Shown: positions 17,416 to 24,345 of the stretch, piece after piece
Numbering within the stretch: the first letter of the stretch is position 1
Layout of the letters: each line of letters starts with the position of its first letter
Assembly (NCBI GenBank): GCA_902196205.1
Contig: CABIKM010000015.1
Coordinates: 62,001 to 126,000 of the forward strand
Reading direction: 5' to 3'
Length of the DNA stretch: 64,000 nt
From: Candidatus Methylomirabilis lanthanidiphila
Lineage (GTDB): Bacteria; Methylomirabilota; Methylomirabilia; Methylomirabilales; Methylomirabilaceae
Program-made: the position numbers and the translations under genes
The notes under the pieces: generated by a model
Database searches by the model: none
The model's input: only the letters and a program-made list of their open reading frames with translations
What the model was told of the DNA's origin: nothing

Positions 17416-17709
17416 GTGAACACACACGTCGAAAGATCGCGCCGGACCAGGGGTCAACGCATGATCAACGGGAAGATGGCTCGCCCGTCGCGGGACTACT
17501 TCGGCGAAGCCCTCCGTATTCTGGACAACGATATGACGATTGAACCGCAGCGCGAGCACCTGGCAACGCTGTGGGGGGTGGTGGTCGGCCTGACTCGCAA
17601 GCTGACGCAGGTTGTTGTCGAGTGCGAGGATGGTCGGTGCGCAACCACAGACACGCGCCACTCCGGCAAGACCGCGCAGGCATTCGGCGGTCCGAACAAA
17701 GCGCACTGA
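17416..17709 (+). CDS. Unrecognised small protein of duplicated module, copy A
   Basis: A 97-residue soluble, charged protein. The core YFGEALRILDNDMTIEPQ followed by REHLATLWGVVVGLTRKLTQ is nearly identical to the copy at 18890, while both ends differ. No signal peptide or membrane helix is seen; the core is likely two amphipathic helices. The GTG start is preceded by TGGAGGTG and matches the start of the second copy. Function unknown; always next to the His/Cys membrane protein here. Confidence 0.7.
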   Translation: MNTHVERSRRTRGQRMINGKMARPSRDYFGEALRILDNDMTIEPQREHLATLWGVVVGLTRKLTQVVVECEDGRCATTDTRHSGKTAQAFGGPNKAH

Positions 17710-17754
17710 TGCACGCCGGCAGCCCCATCGCGCCATATGGGAGCTGCTGCAGGG

Positions 17755-17878
17755 CCTACCTTCCCTGCCGGGGTAGGACGACATTTCACAGGCAGGTCTT
17801 TCCCTCCCTCGAAGCGGATGAGCCGCTCGGGACCGCCGTTGCTCATTCGGCGGTCCCGAGGCTCACCGTCCAGTGGGA
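17755..17878 (+). ncRNA. Conserved 124-nt structured leader element, copy A
   Basis: Same length as the element at 19225-19348. It has a first stem CCTGCC/GGCAGG with variable loop, an invariant linker CCCTCCCTCGAAGCGGATGA, and a long hairpin: outer TGAGCC/GGCTCA, inner 11-bp CGGGACCGCCG/CGGCGGTCCCG. It ends 17 nt before the start of the HMA-like gene. No T-run follows, so it is not a simple terminator. Possibly a cis-regulatory RNA. Confidence 0.55.
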
Positions 17879-17895
17879 AGATAAGGAGAATGACC

Positions 17896-18201
17896 ATGTT
17901 GTACCGACGAATGCTGAGCGTGGCAGTGATCTTCGGCGCTGGCCTGCTTGCATCAATGGCGGAGGCGGCGGACCAGCAGGTAACGCTGATGCTGGGCGGC
18001 TCATCGTGCGAGACGCACGTACGAGAGATTAGGACCGCGCTCAAGCGGGTTGAGGGGGTCAAGGGGGTCGATCTCCGCAGCATGCCGGGCCACGCCATCG
18101 TCAGAGCGGAAGCAGGACACGTCACACCGGAGCAGTTGACAGCGGCTGTGGCCGGAGTCAAGGGAACCAACTGGCGCTGCACAGCCGAGGTCATGGAATA
18201 A
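17896..18201 (+). CDS. Secreted HMA-like (heavy-metal-associated) protein
   Basis: A 101-residue exported protein. The signal peptide is residues 1-24 (MLSVAVIFGAGLLASMAEAA). The mature 75 residues follow the HMA/MerP beta-alpha-beta pattern: a strand, GGSSCETHVREIRTALKRVE, GVKGVDLRSMPGHAIV, then a second helix and WRC near the end. The usual CxxC is reduced to a single Cys plus His (C-E-T-H), so metal binding may be altered. AAGGAG lies 7 nt before the ATG. It follows the structured element directly. Confidence 0.72.
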   Translation: MLYRRMLSVAVIFGAGLLASMAEAADQQVTLMLGGSSCETHVREIRTALKRVEGVKGVDLRSMPGHAIVRAEAGHVTPEQLTAAVAGVKGTNWRCTAEVME

Positions 18202-18315
18202 ACAGTGAACGGGGAGAATATTTGTAGCATCCGTGAGTAAGTGTGAGTAGACACCTCTATCCAAAGGAAGTAAAAAGAGAGGTAACTCGCTTTACCTCTA
18301 CGTCGTAATGTCATA

Positions 18316-18666
18316 ATGGACGGAGTCGTATCCGTGGCGCTTTCGACTGGATCATCTAACATACCCCGGCCTTTAAGGTCGCTCGCCGCATCGGCAGTCG
18401 GTCTTTACCTGCTGGTCAATGCGTTCCTCATCCTGTGTCTGGTTCATCCCCACAACACCCACCTCCAAGGCCAGACCGACAGTCATCCCGCTTCGGTCTG
18501 CGCCTGGGTCCACAAAACCGTTGCCTCTCATGTTCCATCGTCAGGGGTGAACCTCCCCCTGATTTCCGCAACACTGCTTGTCCTCCTGCCGTTGCCGCAG
18601 TACGCGGCCCGGCTCTCCTCCATCAGGCTCACCGGCCGCTCCCCACCCCTACTCGCCTTCGTATAA
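18316..18666 (+). CDS. His/Cys-loop two-helix membrane protein, copy B
   Basis: A 116-residue paralogue of the protein at 16865. The first helix (AASAVGLYLLVNAFLILCLV) is almost identical, followed by HPHN, QTDSHP, VCAWVHK, ASHVPSSGVNLPL and a second helix. The His and Cys positions are kept while linkers vary, which argues for a functional metal site. The N-terminus is unrelated to copy A and the ribosome binding site is weak, so the start at 18316 is uncertain. Confidence 0.72.
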   Translation: MDGVVSVALSTGSSNIPRPLRSLAASAVGLYLLVNAFLILCLVHPHNTHLQGQTDSHPASVCAWVHKTVASHVPSSGVNLPLISATLLVLLPLPQYAARLSSIRLTGRSPPLLAFV

Positions 18667-18889
18667 CTCTTTTCACTCGAACACGCACAGCACACACCCT
18701 CATTATCTCGTTGAACCGTAACGCCTGAGCTGTTTACAGGGCTCAGGTCCACAGAACAAGTTACTCCGTTGTGGACGCCACAGGCTTGAGCCTGGGCTCG
18801 CCTCAGCGTCGCTGTATCTTGTTGCTCCATGTCCTCCCGCGTGGAGAAGCCGACGACGCGGCAAGGACAAAGGAACTGGAGGCACCATC
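18667..18889 (+). promoter_or_regulatory. Conserved spacer of duplicated module B with hairpin
   Basis: Counterpart of 17204-17415. A hairpin with arms CCTGAGC (18724-18730) and GCTCAGG (18741-18747) takes the place of the one in copy A, with different bases but the same position. The spacer ends in GGAACTGGAGG before a GTG start. Confidence 0.45.
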
Positions 18890-19177
18890 GTGAACAATAG
18901 CAATGCGCATGTCGCAAGATCGTATCGGACTATGAACCCACGTAGATTTTACAACAAAAAGGCCCACCCATCGCCAGACTACTTCGGTGAAGCGCTCCGC
19001 ATTCTCGATAATGACATGACGCTTGAGCCGCAGCGTGAGCACCTGGCGGCGCTGTGGGGGTTGGTGGTCGGCCTGACGCGCAAGCTTACGCAGGCTGTTG
19101 TCGAATGCCAGGATGATCGGTCTGCCACCGTCAGCACACACTGTCGCGTATCACAGATAAAAATAATCATTGAGTGA
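18890..19177 (+). CDS. Unrecognised small protein of duplicated module, copy B
   Basis: A 95-residue paralogue of the protein at 17416, identical at most positions from YFGEALRILDNDMTLEPQ to the VVEC motif, with unrelated N- and C-terminal tails. The GTG start has TGGAGG upstream, as in copy A. No domain recognised. The strongly kept central 45 residues compared with the drifting ends suggest a short functional core. Confidence 0.7.
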   Translation: MNNSNAHVARSYRTMNPRRFYNKKAHPSPDYFGEALRILDNDMTLEPQREHLAALWGLVVGLTRKLTQAVVECQDDRSATVSTHCRVSQIKIIIE

Positions 19178-19224
19178 GAACTCACGCCTCCGAGACGACT
19201 ATCACATGGACAAGCAGTCTCCCA

Positions 19225-19348
19225 CCCACCCTTCCTGCCAGGGTCGGGCTGGTGCTCTACGGCAGGAATGCCCTCCCTCGAAGCGGATGAGTCCCTCGGG
19301 GCCGCCGTTCCTCATCCGGCGGTCCCGAGGCTCACCGTTCTGGCGGGA
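19225..19348 (+). ncRNA. Conserved 124-nt structured leader element, copy B
   Basis: Second copy of the element at 17755-17878. The linker CCCTCCCTCGAAGCGGATGA is identical. The first stem CCTGCC/GGCAGG is kept though its loop differs. In the long hairpin one A-T pair has become G-T (CGGGGCCGCCG against CGGCGGTCCCG), which keeps RNA pairing. It stands 67 nt before the copper receptor gene. Confidence 0.55.
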
Positions 19349-19415
19349 GGCGCGCGTGTGGTGAGATGAGGGCATTGTGAGGCATGGCATATCTCAAAAG
19401 AGGGGGAGAACAACG

Positions 19416-21704
19416 ATGACGCAACGCGGACGCAACCGCAGGCACAAACGTACAGCAGCCCTCGTCGGGATGACGATGCTCCTGACATGGGCCACGCATG
19501 CTACGGCAGAGGAGGAAAAGAAGGAAGAGGTGACAACCCTCAAGGAGGTGATTGTCAGGTCTACCGCTATGAACGACGTCTTTGTGCCGTTGAATGCAAC
19601 CGTGATCGACGAGACACAGCGGCAGTCGCTGGCACCGGCCACCAACGACACGGCCAGCCTGTTGAGAGACATCCCAGGCGTCAGCCTCTACGGCGGCGGC
19701 GGTATTTCCAGCCTGCCGGCGATTCATGGCTTGGCCGATGACCGCCTGCGCATCAAGATCGATGGCATGGATCTGATCTCCGCCTGTCCTAACCACATGA
19801 CCCCGGCGCTTTCTTATGTCGATCCTTCCAACGTGGGAACCCTGAGGACGTTCGCCGGTATCGCACCCGTCAGCGTCGGCGGCGACAGCATCGGCGGTAC
19901 GATTCTTTTGGAATCTCCGGCGCCGGTGTTCGCCGCTCCAGGCCAAGCGCCGCTGTCCACCGGTCATCTCAGCTCGTTTTATCGCAGCAATAACCAAGCG
20001 CGCGGCGGCGACTATTCGGCCACCTTCGCGACCGACATTTTCAGCGCCACCTACAGCGGATCGGTCGTTCACGCCGACAACTATACCGCGGGCGGGAACT
20101 TCAAACCCGCCGGGCCGGCCGCTGTCGACAAGCCTGGGAACATTCTCGACGGCGATGAAGTGGGCTCCAGCTCTTATAAGGCCGAAAACCACAACCTGGC
20201 CTTTGCGCTGAAGCAAGGCAACCATTTGTTCGAAGCGAAATTAGGTTACCAATACATCCCGGAACAGGGCTTCCCCAATCAGCGCATGGATATCATCAGC
20301 AACACCCAGTGGCGGCAGAACCTGCGCTATCTCGGTCAGTTCGGGTGGGGCTCGCTGGAAGCCCGCGCCTATCATGAAACGGTCCGGCACGATATGGATT
20401 TCGGCGACGATAAACAGTTTCAATATGGCATAGCGCCGGGGATGCCGATGAACTCCGACAGCAGGAACCTCGGCGGGGTACTCAAGGCCAACATCGATCT
20501 GACCAAAGACCATACCGTCCGGGTCGGCGGCGAGTATCAGTATTACCGCCTGCACGACTGGTGGCCGCCGTCCCCCAGGGTCCTGCCGCCCGGCGTCATG
20601 ATGGGAGGCATGGCGCCGAACACGTTCGTGAATATCAACGACGGCACGCGCGAGCGAAAGGCGGTATTTGCCGAATGGGAGACGCGACTGCACCCGCAGT
20701 GGCTGACACTGCTGGGGGCACGCTACGAGCGGGTCGGGATGGATGCCGGCGATGTGCACGGCTACAATAACATGGACGAGTTTGCGGCAGATGTGTTTAA
20801 TGCCCGCAATCATGAACGCGACGACAACAACTGGGATCTTACTGCGCTTGCCCGCTATACGCCGACGCCGATGCTCAGCCTCGAATTCGGCTACGCGCAT
20901 AAGATGCGATCGCCGAATCTGTACGAACGGTACGCCTGGTCGACGAACTCCATGGCTATGGTAATGAATAACTTCGTCGGCGACGGCAACGGTTACGTCG
21001 GCAATCTGAATCTGGATCAGGAAAAAGCGCACACCTTGAGCGGGACCGTCGACTGGCATGCGGCCGACCGCAGTTGGGGATTCAAGGTTACGCCATACTA
21101 TACCCATGTCACCGACTATATCGATGCACGACGCTGCCTGCAGAGCGGAATGAACGTGACCTGCGGGGTGCCGGTGAGTAATACCCCTTCAGACAAGTTT
21201 GTCCTTCTCCAGTACGTGAACCAGACGGCCCGGCTCTGGGGTGTCGACGTCTCCGGCCATCTGCCGTTGGCACAAATCGACGGCGTCGGCGAATTCAACC
21301 TCGCAGGGCTGTTCAACTACACGAACGGTAAGAACCGCACCACGGGCGACGACCTGTACAACATCATGCCGATGAACGGCAAGCTGGCGCTGAGACACAC
21401 ACTTGGCGGTTTCGACAGCAGCGTCGAGGTGATCATGGCGAAGGGAAAGAACAATATCTCTGACGTGCGGAACGAAATTAAGACGTCGGGCTATATCCTG
21501 GCCAATCTGCGCGCCGGCTACAACTGGAAGACGATGCGGCTCGATTTCGGTATCGACAACGTATTCGATAAATATTACTCCCTGCCGCTGGGCGGCGCCT
21601 ATACCGGTCAGGGCATGACGATGGGCCTCAACTCAATACCGTGGGGGACGGCCGTCCCCGGTATGGGACGTTCGTACAACACCAGACTGACCTACAGATT
21701 CTGA
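19416..21704 (+). CDS. oprC: TonB-dependent copper receptor (OprC/NosA type)
   Basis: A 762-residue outer-membrane receptor. After a signal peptide (to about residue 31) comes the plug domain (VIDETQRQSL, DIPGVSLYGGGGIS, GHSIGG-like GGDSIGGTI), then a 22-strand barrel ending in TRLTYRF. It carries both copper-binding motifs known from Pseudomonas OprC: CxxxM (C124-PNH-M128) in the plug and HxM (H325-D-M327) in the barrel. The SPNLYERYAWSTNSMAMVMN region is also diagnostic of the copper receptor family. Expected role: TonB-powered copper uptake across the outer membrane. AGAGGGGGAG precedes the ATG. Confidence 0.95.
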   Translation: MTQRGRNRRHKRTAALVGMTMLLTWATHATAEEEKKEEVTTLKEVIVRSTAMNDVFVPLNATVIDETQRQSLAPATNDTASLLRDIPGVSLYGGGGISSLPAIHGLADDRLRIKIDGMDLISACPNHMTPALSYVDPSNVGTLRTFAGIAPVSVGGDSIGGTILLESPAPVFAAPGQAPLSTGHLSSFYRSNNQARGGDYSATFATDIFSATYSGSVVHADNYTAGGNFKPAGPAAVDKPGNILDGDEVGSSSYKAENHNLAFALKQGNHLFEAKLGYQYIPEQGFPNQRMDIISNTQWRQNLRYLGQFGWGSLEARAYHETVRHDMDFGDDKQFQYGIAPGMPMNSDSRNLGGVLKANIDLTKDHTVRVGGEYQYYRLHDWWPPSPRVLPPGVMMGGMAPNTFVNINDGTRERKAVFAEWETRLHPQWLTLLGARYERVGMDAGDVHGYNNMDEFAADVFNARNHERDDNNWDLTALARYTPTPMLSLEFGYAHKMRSPNLYERYAWSTNSMAMVMNNFVGDGNGYVGNLNLDQEKAHTLSGTVDWHAADRSWGFKVTPYYTHVTDYIDARRCLQSGMNVTCGVPVSNTPSDKFVLLQYVNQTARLWGVDVSGHLPLAQIDGVGEFNLAGLFNYTNGKNRTTGDDLYNIMPMNGKLALRHTLGGFDSSVEVIMAKGKNNISDVRNEIKTSGYILANLRAGYNWKTMRLDFGIDNVFDKYYSLPLGGAYTGQGMTMGLNSIPWGTAVPGMGRSYNTRLTYRF

Positions 21705-21762
21705 TTCGGCGCATCCACCAATAACAGAGGTTCGGACACCTACACCACACAAGGAGAGAGAC

Positions 21763-22632
21763 ATGCAACGAGTACGAACCATCGCCATTGCGGCCCTTCT
21801 GACCGCGGCCCTCATCTCTACCGATGCCTGGGCATTTCCACACGCCAATATCCGATCCAAGGACACCCTTGATGCGTACACCGGCAGGAATTATCAGGAG
21901 GGGACCAGCGCGGTCCTGAGTATTTCCATAGGCCACGGGTGCACCCATTCAGGAGAGTCGTATTCCACCCGGATGGTGACTGCTCTCTTCCCTAACGGTC
22001 TGGACCCGGATCTGGGCGGCATCACCTTCACAACAGACGGTACGACGAACTACGAGGGCAACGCGATGTTCGGGATCAAGCCTCTGGTAGATTACGACTG
22101 GAAGGAGATCGTGCCGATCACAGGTAATGTCCCGACCTATTACAACCACGGTGTCAAGACAACGGATGTGCGTGCCGTACATTGGCGCTGGGGATATATC
22201 CCGGACAACTTCGTGGGGTATGCGGACGTCAGCGTCAGTTTCCCAAAATTTCGACCTGACACGTGTTACAACAAGATCACCGTCGATATACCGGTTGTGC
22301 AGTACTGCTCAGCGGATTCAAAACACCAGCAGGATCACGAATGGAGACGGGACAGGCTCAAGAAGAAGGATCTCCACAGGATCTATGCATGGATGAAAGA
22401 GCCCACCTCTGCATTTCCAACTGACACGATTGTCGCCCCCGGCTACGTGGCGTCTTTGACCATTGTCAGGAACCAGACTACCAATCCGCTGCCGGCGTCA
22501 TGTGGAGGAGCGGGACAGACGCTCGAATTGTATCCGACGGCGGCCGATATCGACATGTATTTGCCGCCTCTTGACGGTGATGTACCCTCCAGCGGCGGAA
22601 GCGGCGGCAGTGACGGCGGACATGTGCACTAA
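21763..22632 (+). CDS. YcnI-like (DUF1775) secreted copper-associated protein
   Basis: A 289-residue exported protein with a signal peptide (1-24). Residues 30-200 resemble the DUF1775/YcnI domain: an early HGCTHSGESYSTRMVTALFP motif in place of the family's GHGC..SPT and a later WRWGYIPDNFVGYADVSVSF strand. YcnI binds copper and is usually paired with CopD. The C-terminus is a Gly/Ser linker ending HVH, which could add a metal site. It follows the copper receptor by 58 nt with AAGGAGAG upstream, so it is probably in one operon with it. Confidence 0.75.
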   Translation: MQRVRTIAIAALLTAALISTDAWAFPHANIRSKDTLDAYTGRNYQEGTSAVLSISIGHGCTHSGESYSTRMVTALFPNGLDPDLGGITFTTDGTTNYEGNAMFGIKPLVDYDWKEIVPITGNVPTYYNHGVKTTDVRAVHWRWGYIPDNFVGYADVSVSFPKFRPDTCYNKITVDIPVVQYCSADSKHQQDHEWRRDRLKKKDLHRIYAWMKEPTSAFPTDTIVAPGYVASLTIVRNQTTNPLPASCGGAGQTLELYPTAADIDMYLPPLDGDVPSSGGSGGSDGGHVH

Positions 22633-22707
22633 AATAAACACTCCGCCTCTCGTTGTTCCAACTCCCCAAGGTAGGAGATGGAAACCGGGGTTCGCCTGGT
22701 CCACACC

Positions 22708-22737
22708 TTGACATGTGAAAAATCTCCGTGGTAGAGT
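22708..22737 (+). promoter_or_regulatory. Promoter of first smbP gene
   Basis: TTGACA (22708-22713) and TAGAGT (22732-22737) with an 18-nt spacer. The whole stretch from TTGACA to TAGAGTTG is nearly identical at 23628-23657 before the second smbP gene, including GTGG/ATGG before the -10. Confidence 0.75.
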
Positions 22738-22835
22738 TGCCTCACTTCTGCGCAATGATGGCGTCAGGAGCTTCGAGGGAACGAACGCGCGCGTCGGTAA
22801 GGGAGTGGGCAACTTATCACGAGGAGGAAGGCAAG

Positions 22836-23171
22836 ATGAGGCGGAGGCTTGCAGCAGCAGTACTGGTCCTTGGGGTAATAACCTTCGCGGGTATGAGCGT
22901 GTCATGGGCTGAAAAGTCCCATCAGGTCCAGGCCATCGAGCGCACTCGGGCAGCCATCGCGGTAGGCAAGGAGGGGCACAAAGATGCGTTAGTAGAACTC
23001 GCGACGCAAGCTCTGCAGCATGCCGAGGCCGCCGAGAAGGCGAAGGCCAATCATATGGCTGCGGCTGTCAAGGGACTGATGGAAACCATTGAGCACGGCA
23101 AAGCGGGCCATGCCGATCTCGCCATCAAGGCCGCTGAAGGGGCGCTCGAGCACCTCAATGCCGCAAAGTAA
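22836..23171 (+). CDS. smbP: SmbP-like small metal-binding protein, copy 1
   Basis: A 111-residue exported protein: signal peptide 1-25, then a helical His-repeat body with units such as HxxxxxGHKDALVELATQAL and HGKAGHADLAIKAA. This periodic His pattern is that of SmbP, the small copper-binding periplasmic protein first described in Nitrosomonas. Role: buffering copper and other divalent metals in the periplasm. GAGGAGG precedes ATG 22836; the frame is open from 22728 but the signal peptide fixes this start. Paralogue at 23754. Confidence 0.88.
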   Translation: MRRRLAAAVLVLGVITFAGMSVSWAEKSHQVQAIERTRAAIAVGKEGHKDALVELATQALQHAEAAEKAKANHMAAAVKGLMETIEHGKAGHADLAIKAAEGALEHLNAAK

Positions 23172-23198
23172 GGGGACCTCTGGTTGATCGATAGAGAC

Positions 23199-23233
23199 GC
23201 ATCGGGCGGGAAGGCCTCCTTCCCGCCCGATGC
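23199..23233 (+). terminator. Terminator of first smbP gene
   Basis: A perfect 16-bp stem (23199-23214 and 23218-23233, GCATCGGGCGGGAAGG) with loop CCT, followed by CATTTCATT. It lies 28 nt after the smbP stop. Confidence 0.88.
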
Positions 23234-23239
23234 CATTTC

Positions 23240-23490
23240 ATTGACCCGCGGAATCCGGATCATAATTCAGAATCGGCGACAGCCAGCGCTCCACCGTCCG
23301 CAGATCTATTCGCTTGCGCTCGGCATAGTCTAACGCCTGGTTTCGTCCGACTTTTCCAACCGCAAAGCAGATCGCCTCTGGGTGGGAAAAGTCGAGCCAT
23401 GCTCACCGAGCTGGCCGGAACCATCGCGCCATTGTCTGTCAGGTGGATGCCGGCGTTGCGCTCCACTTGTAGAAGCTGGGGACTCCACGC
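23240..23490 (-). pseudogene. Decayed copy of the metH 3' end
   Basis: Read on the minus strand this stretch matches the last 80 or so codons of metH (24346-24590): for example VERNAGIHLTDNGAMVPASS against the [20 protein letters not shown] end of the intact gene, and further on the CCACCGTCCGCA and CGTCCGAC blocks in DNA. The reading frame is broken. It sits after the first smbP gene exactly as intact metH sits after the second, so it marks a tandem duplication of smbP plus the metH tail, later decayed. Confidence 0.85.
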
Positions 23491-23627
23491 CAGGCCCGCC
23501 GCACCGCAAGCGCCCGCACCGTTAGATCGAGGCGACATGAACCCCGTGAGCACCACGCCGCCCGCCATCCGACGCACGACATGGCACTGGCAAACCGATC
23601 AGTTGAACGCCGAAATTGTCCTTCGCC

Positions 23628-23657
23628 TTGACACCTGAAAAACCTCCATGGTAGAGT
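23628..23657 (+). promoter_or_regulatory. Promoter of second smbP gene
   Basis: TTGACA (23628-23633), 18-nt spacer, TAGAGT (23652-23657), matching the promoter at 22708. Conservation beyond the two hexamers (TGAAAAA, CTCC, TGGTAGAGTTG) suggests shared regulation or simply recent duplication. Confidence 0.75.
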
Positions 23658-23753
23658 TGCTGTGCTTCTGCAACCTGATAGTTACAGAAGTGTCGAGAGA
23701 AGGAACAGGCGTGCCGTGGGAAGTAGGCAACCTATCACGAGGAGGAAGGAAGG

Positions 23754-24092
23754 ATGAGGCGAAGGATTGCAGCAGCAGCGTTATTCCTGGGGGTGGTGAC
23801 TTTCGTAGGAACCGGTATCTCCTGGGCAGCAAAGTCGCATATGGTTGAGGCGACCGAGCATACCCAGGCAGCCGTTGAGCACGGTAAAGCGGGCCACGCG
23901 GATGTGGTCGCCACACACGCGACAGCGGCCCTGCAGCATGCCGAGGCCGCTCAGAAGGAGAAGGCCGACCCTCATAAGGAAGCGGCCATCAAGGGATTGA
24001 AGGAGGCCGTTGAGCACGGTAAAGCGGGCCACGCGGATGTGGCCGGTAAGGCCGCTGCAGGCGCGCTCGAGCACCTGAAGGCTGTAAAGTAA
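23754..24092 (+). CDS. smbP: SmbP-like small metal-binding protein, copy 2
   Basis: A 112-residue paralogue of the protein at 22836. Signal peptide 1-25; the mature helix repeats include EHGKAGHADVVATHATAALQ and, later, an almost identical EHGKAGHADVAGKAAAGALE unit. There are more His-containing repeats than in copy 1, and two of them are nearly identical in DNA as well, a sign of internal repeat duplication. GAGGAAGG precedes the ATG. Probably a periplasmic copper buffer. Confidence 0.88.
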   Translation: MRRRIAAAALFLGVVTFVGTGISWAAKSHMVEATEHTQAAVEHGKAGHADVVATHATAALQHAEAAQKEKADPHKEAAIKGLKEAVEHGKAGHADVAGKAAAGALEHLKAVK

Positions 24093-24119
24093 GAACACCT
24101 TTCTCTACAAAGACATTAC

Positions 24120-24156
24120 ATGGGCAGGAAGGAACCCTTCCTGCCCATTTTCTTTT
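24120..24156 (+). terminator. Terminator of second smbP gene
   Basis: A 13-bp stem (24120-24132 and 24136-24148, ATGGGCAGGAAGG) with loop AAC, then TTTTCTTTT. Classic intrinsic terminator. Confidence 0.9.
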
Positions 24157-24164
24157 ACAGCATC

Positions 24165-24317
24165 CGTCATTGCGAAGAAGCAAAGCGACTGAAGCAATCT
24201 GACCTGAAGGGTCATCCCGAGTGCAACAAGGGATCTCAGGGGAGATTGCTTCGGCTTCGCCTCGCAACGACACTACGTGCCGGATTGCCGCGCTCCCTTC
24301 GGTCGCTCGCAATGACG
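24165..24317. repeat. Interspersed repeat with CGTCATTGCGA ends, copy 1
   Basis: Begins CGTCATTGCGAAG and ends CTCGCAATGACG, which are inverted copies. Inside is GATTGCTTCGGCTTCGCCTC. A second copy is at 31856-31946 with the same ends and the same internal block. No coding capacity. Confidence 0.85.
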
Positions 24318-24345
24318 CGCTCGAAAGAATGGAGTGTAACACTAA

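Noticed and set aside
17809-17869. Plain terminator for the duplicated module
   Set aside because: The hairpin is strong but no T-run follows, and it stands immediately before a gene start in both copies with conserved sequence outside the stem.
17755-19348. Cobalamin riboswitch reading of the repeated hairpin element
   Set aside because: I looked for the B12 box on both strands; only a short ACCTGCC on the reverse strand fits, and the rest of the conserved core is missing.
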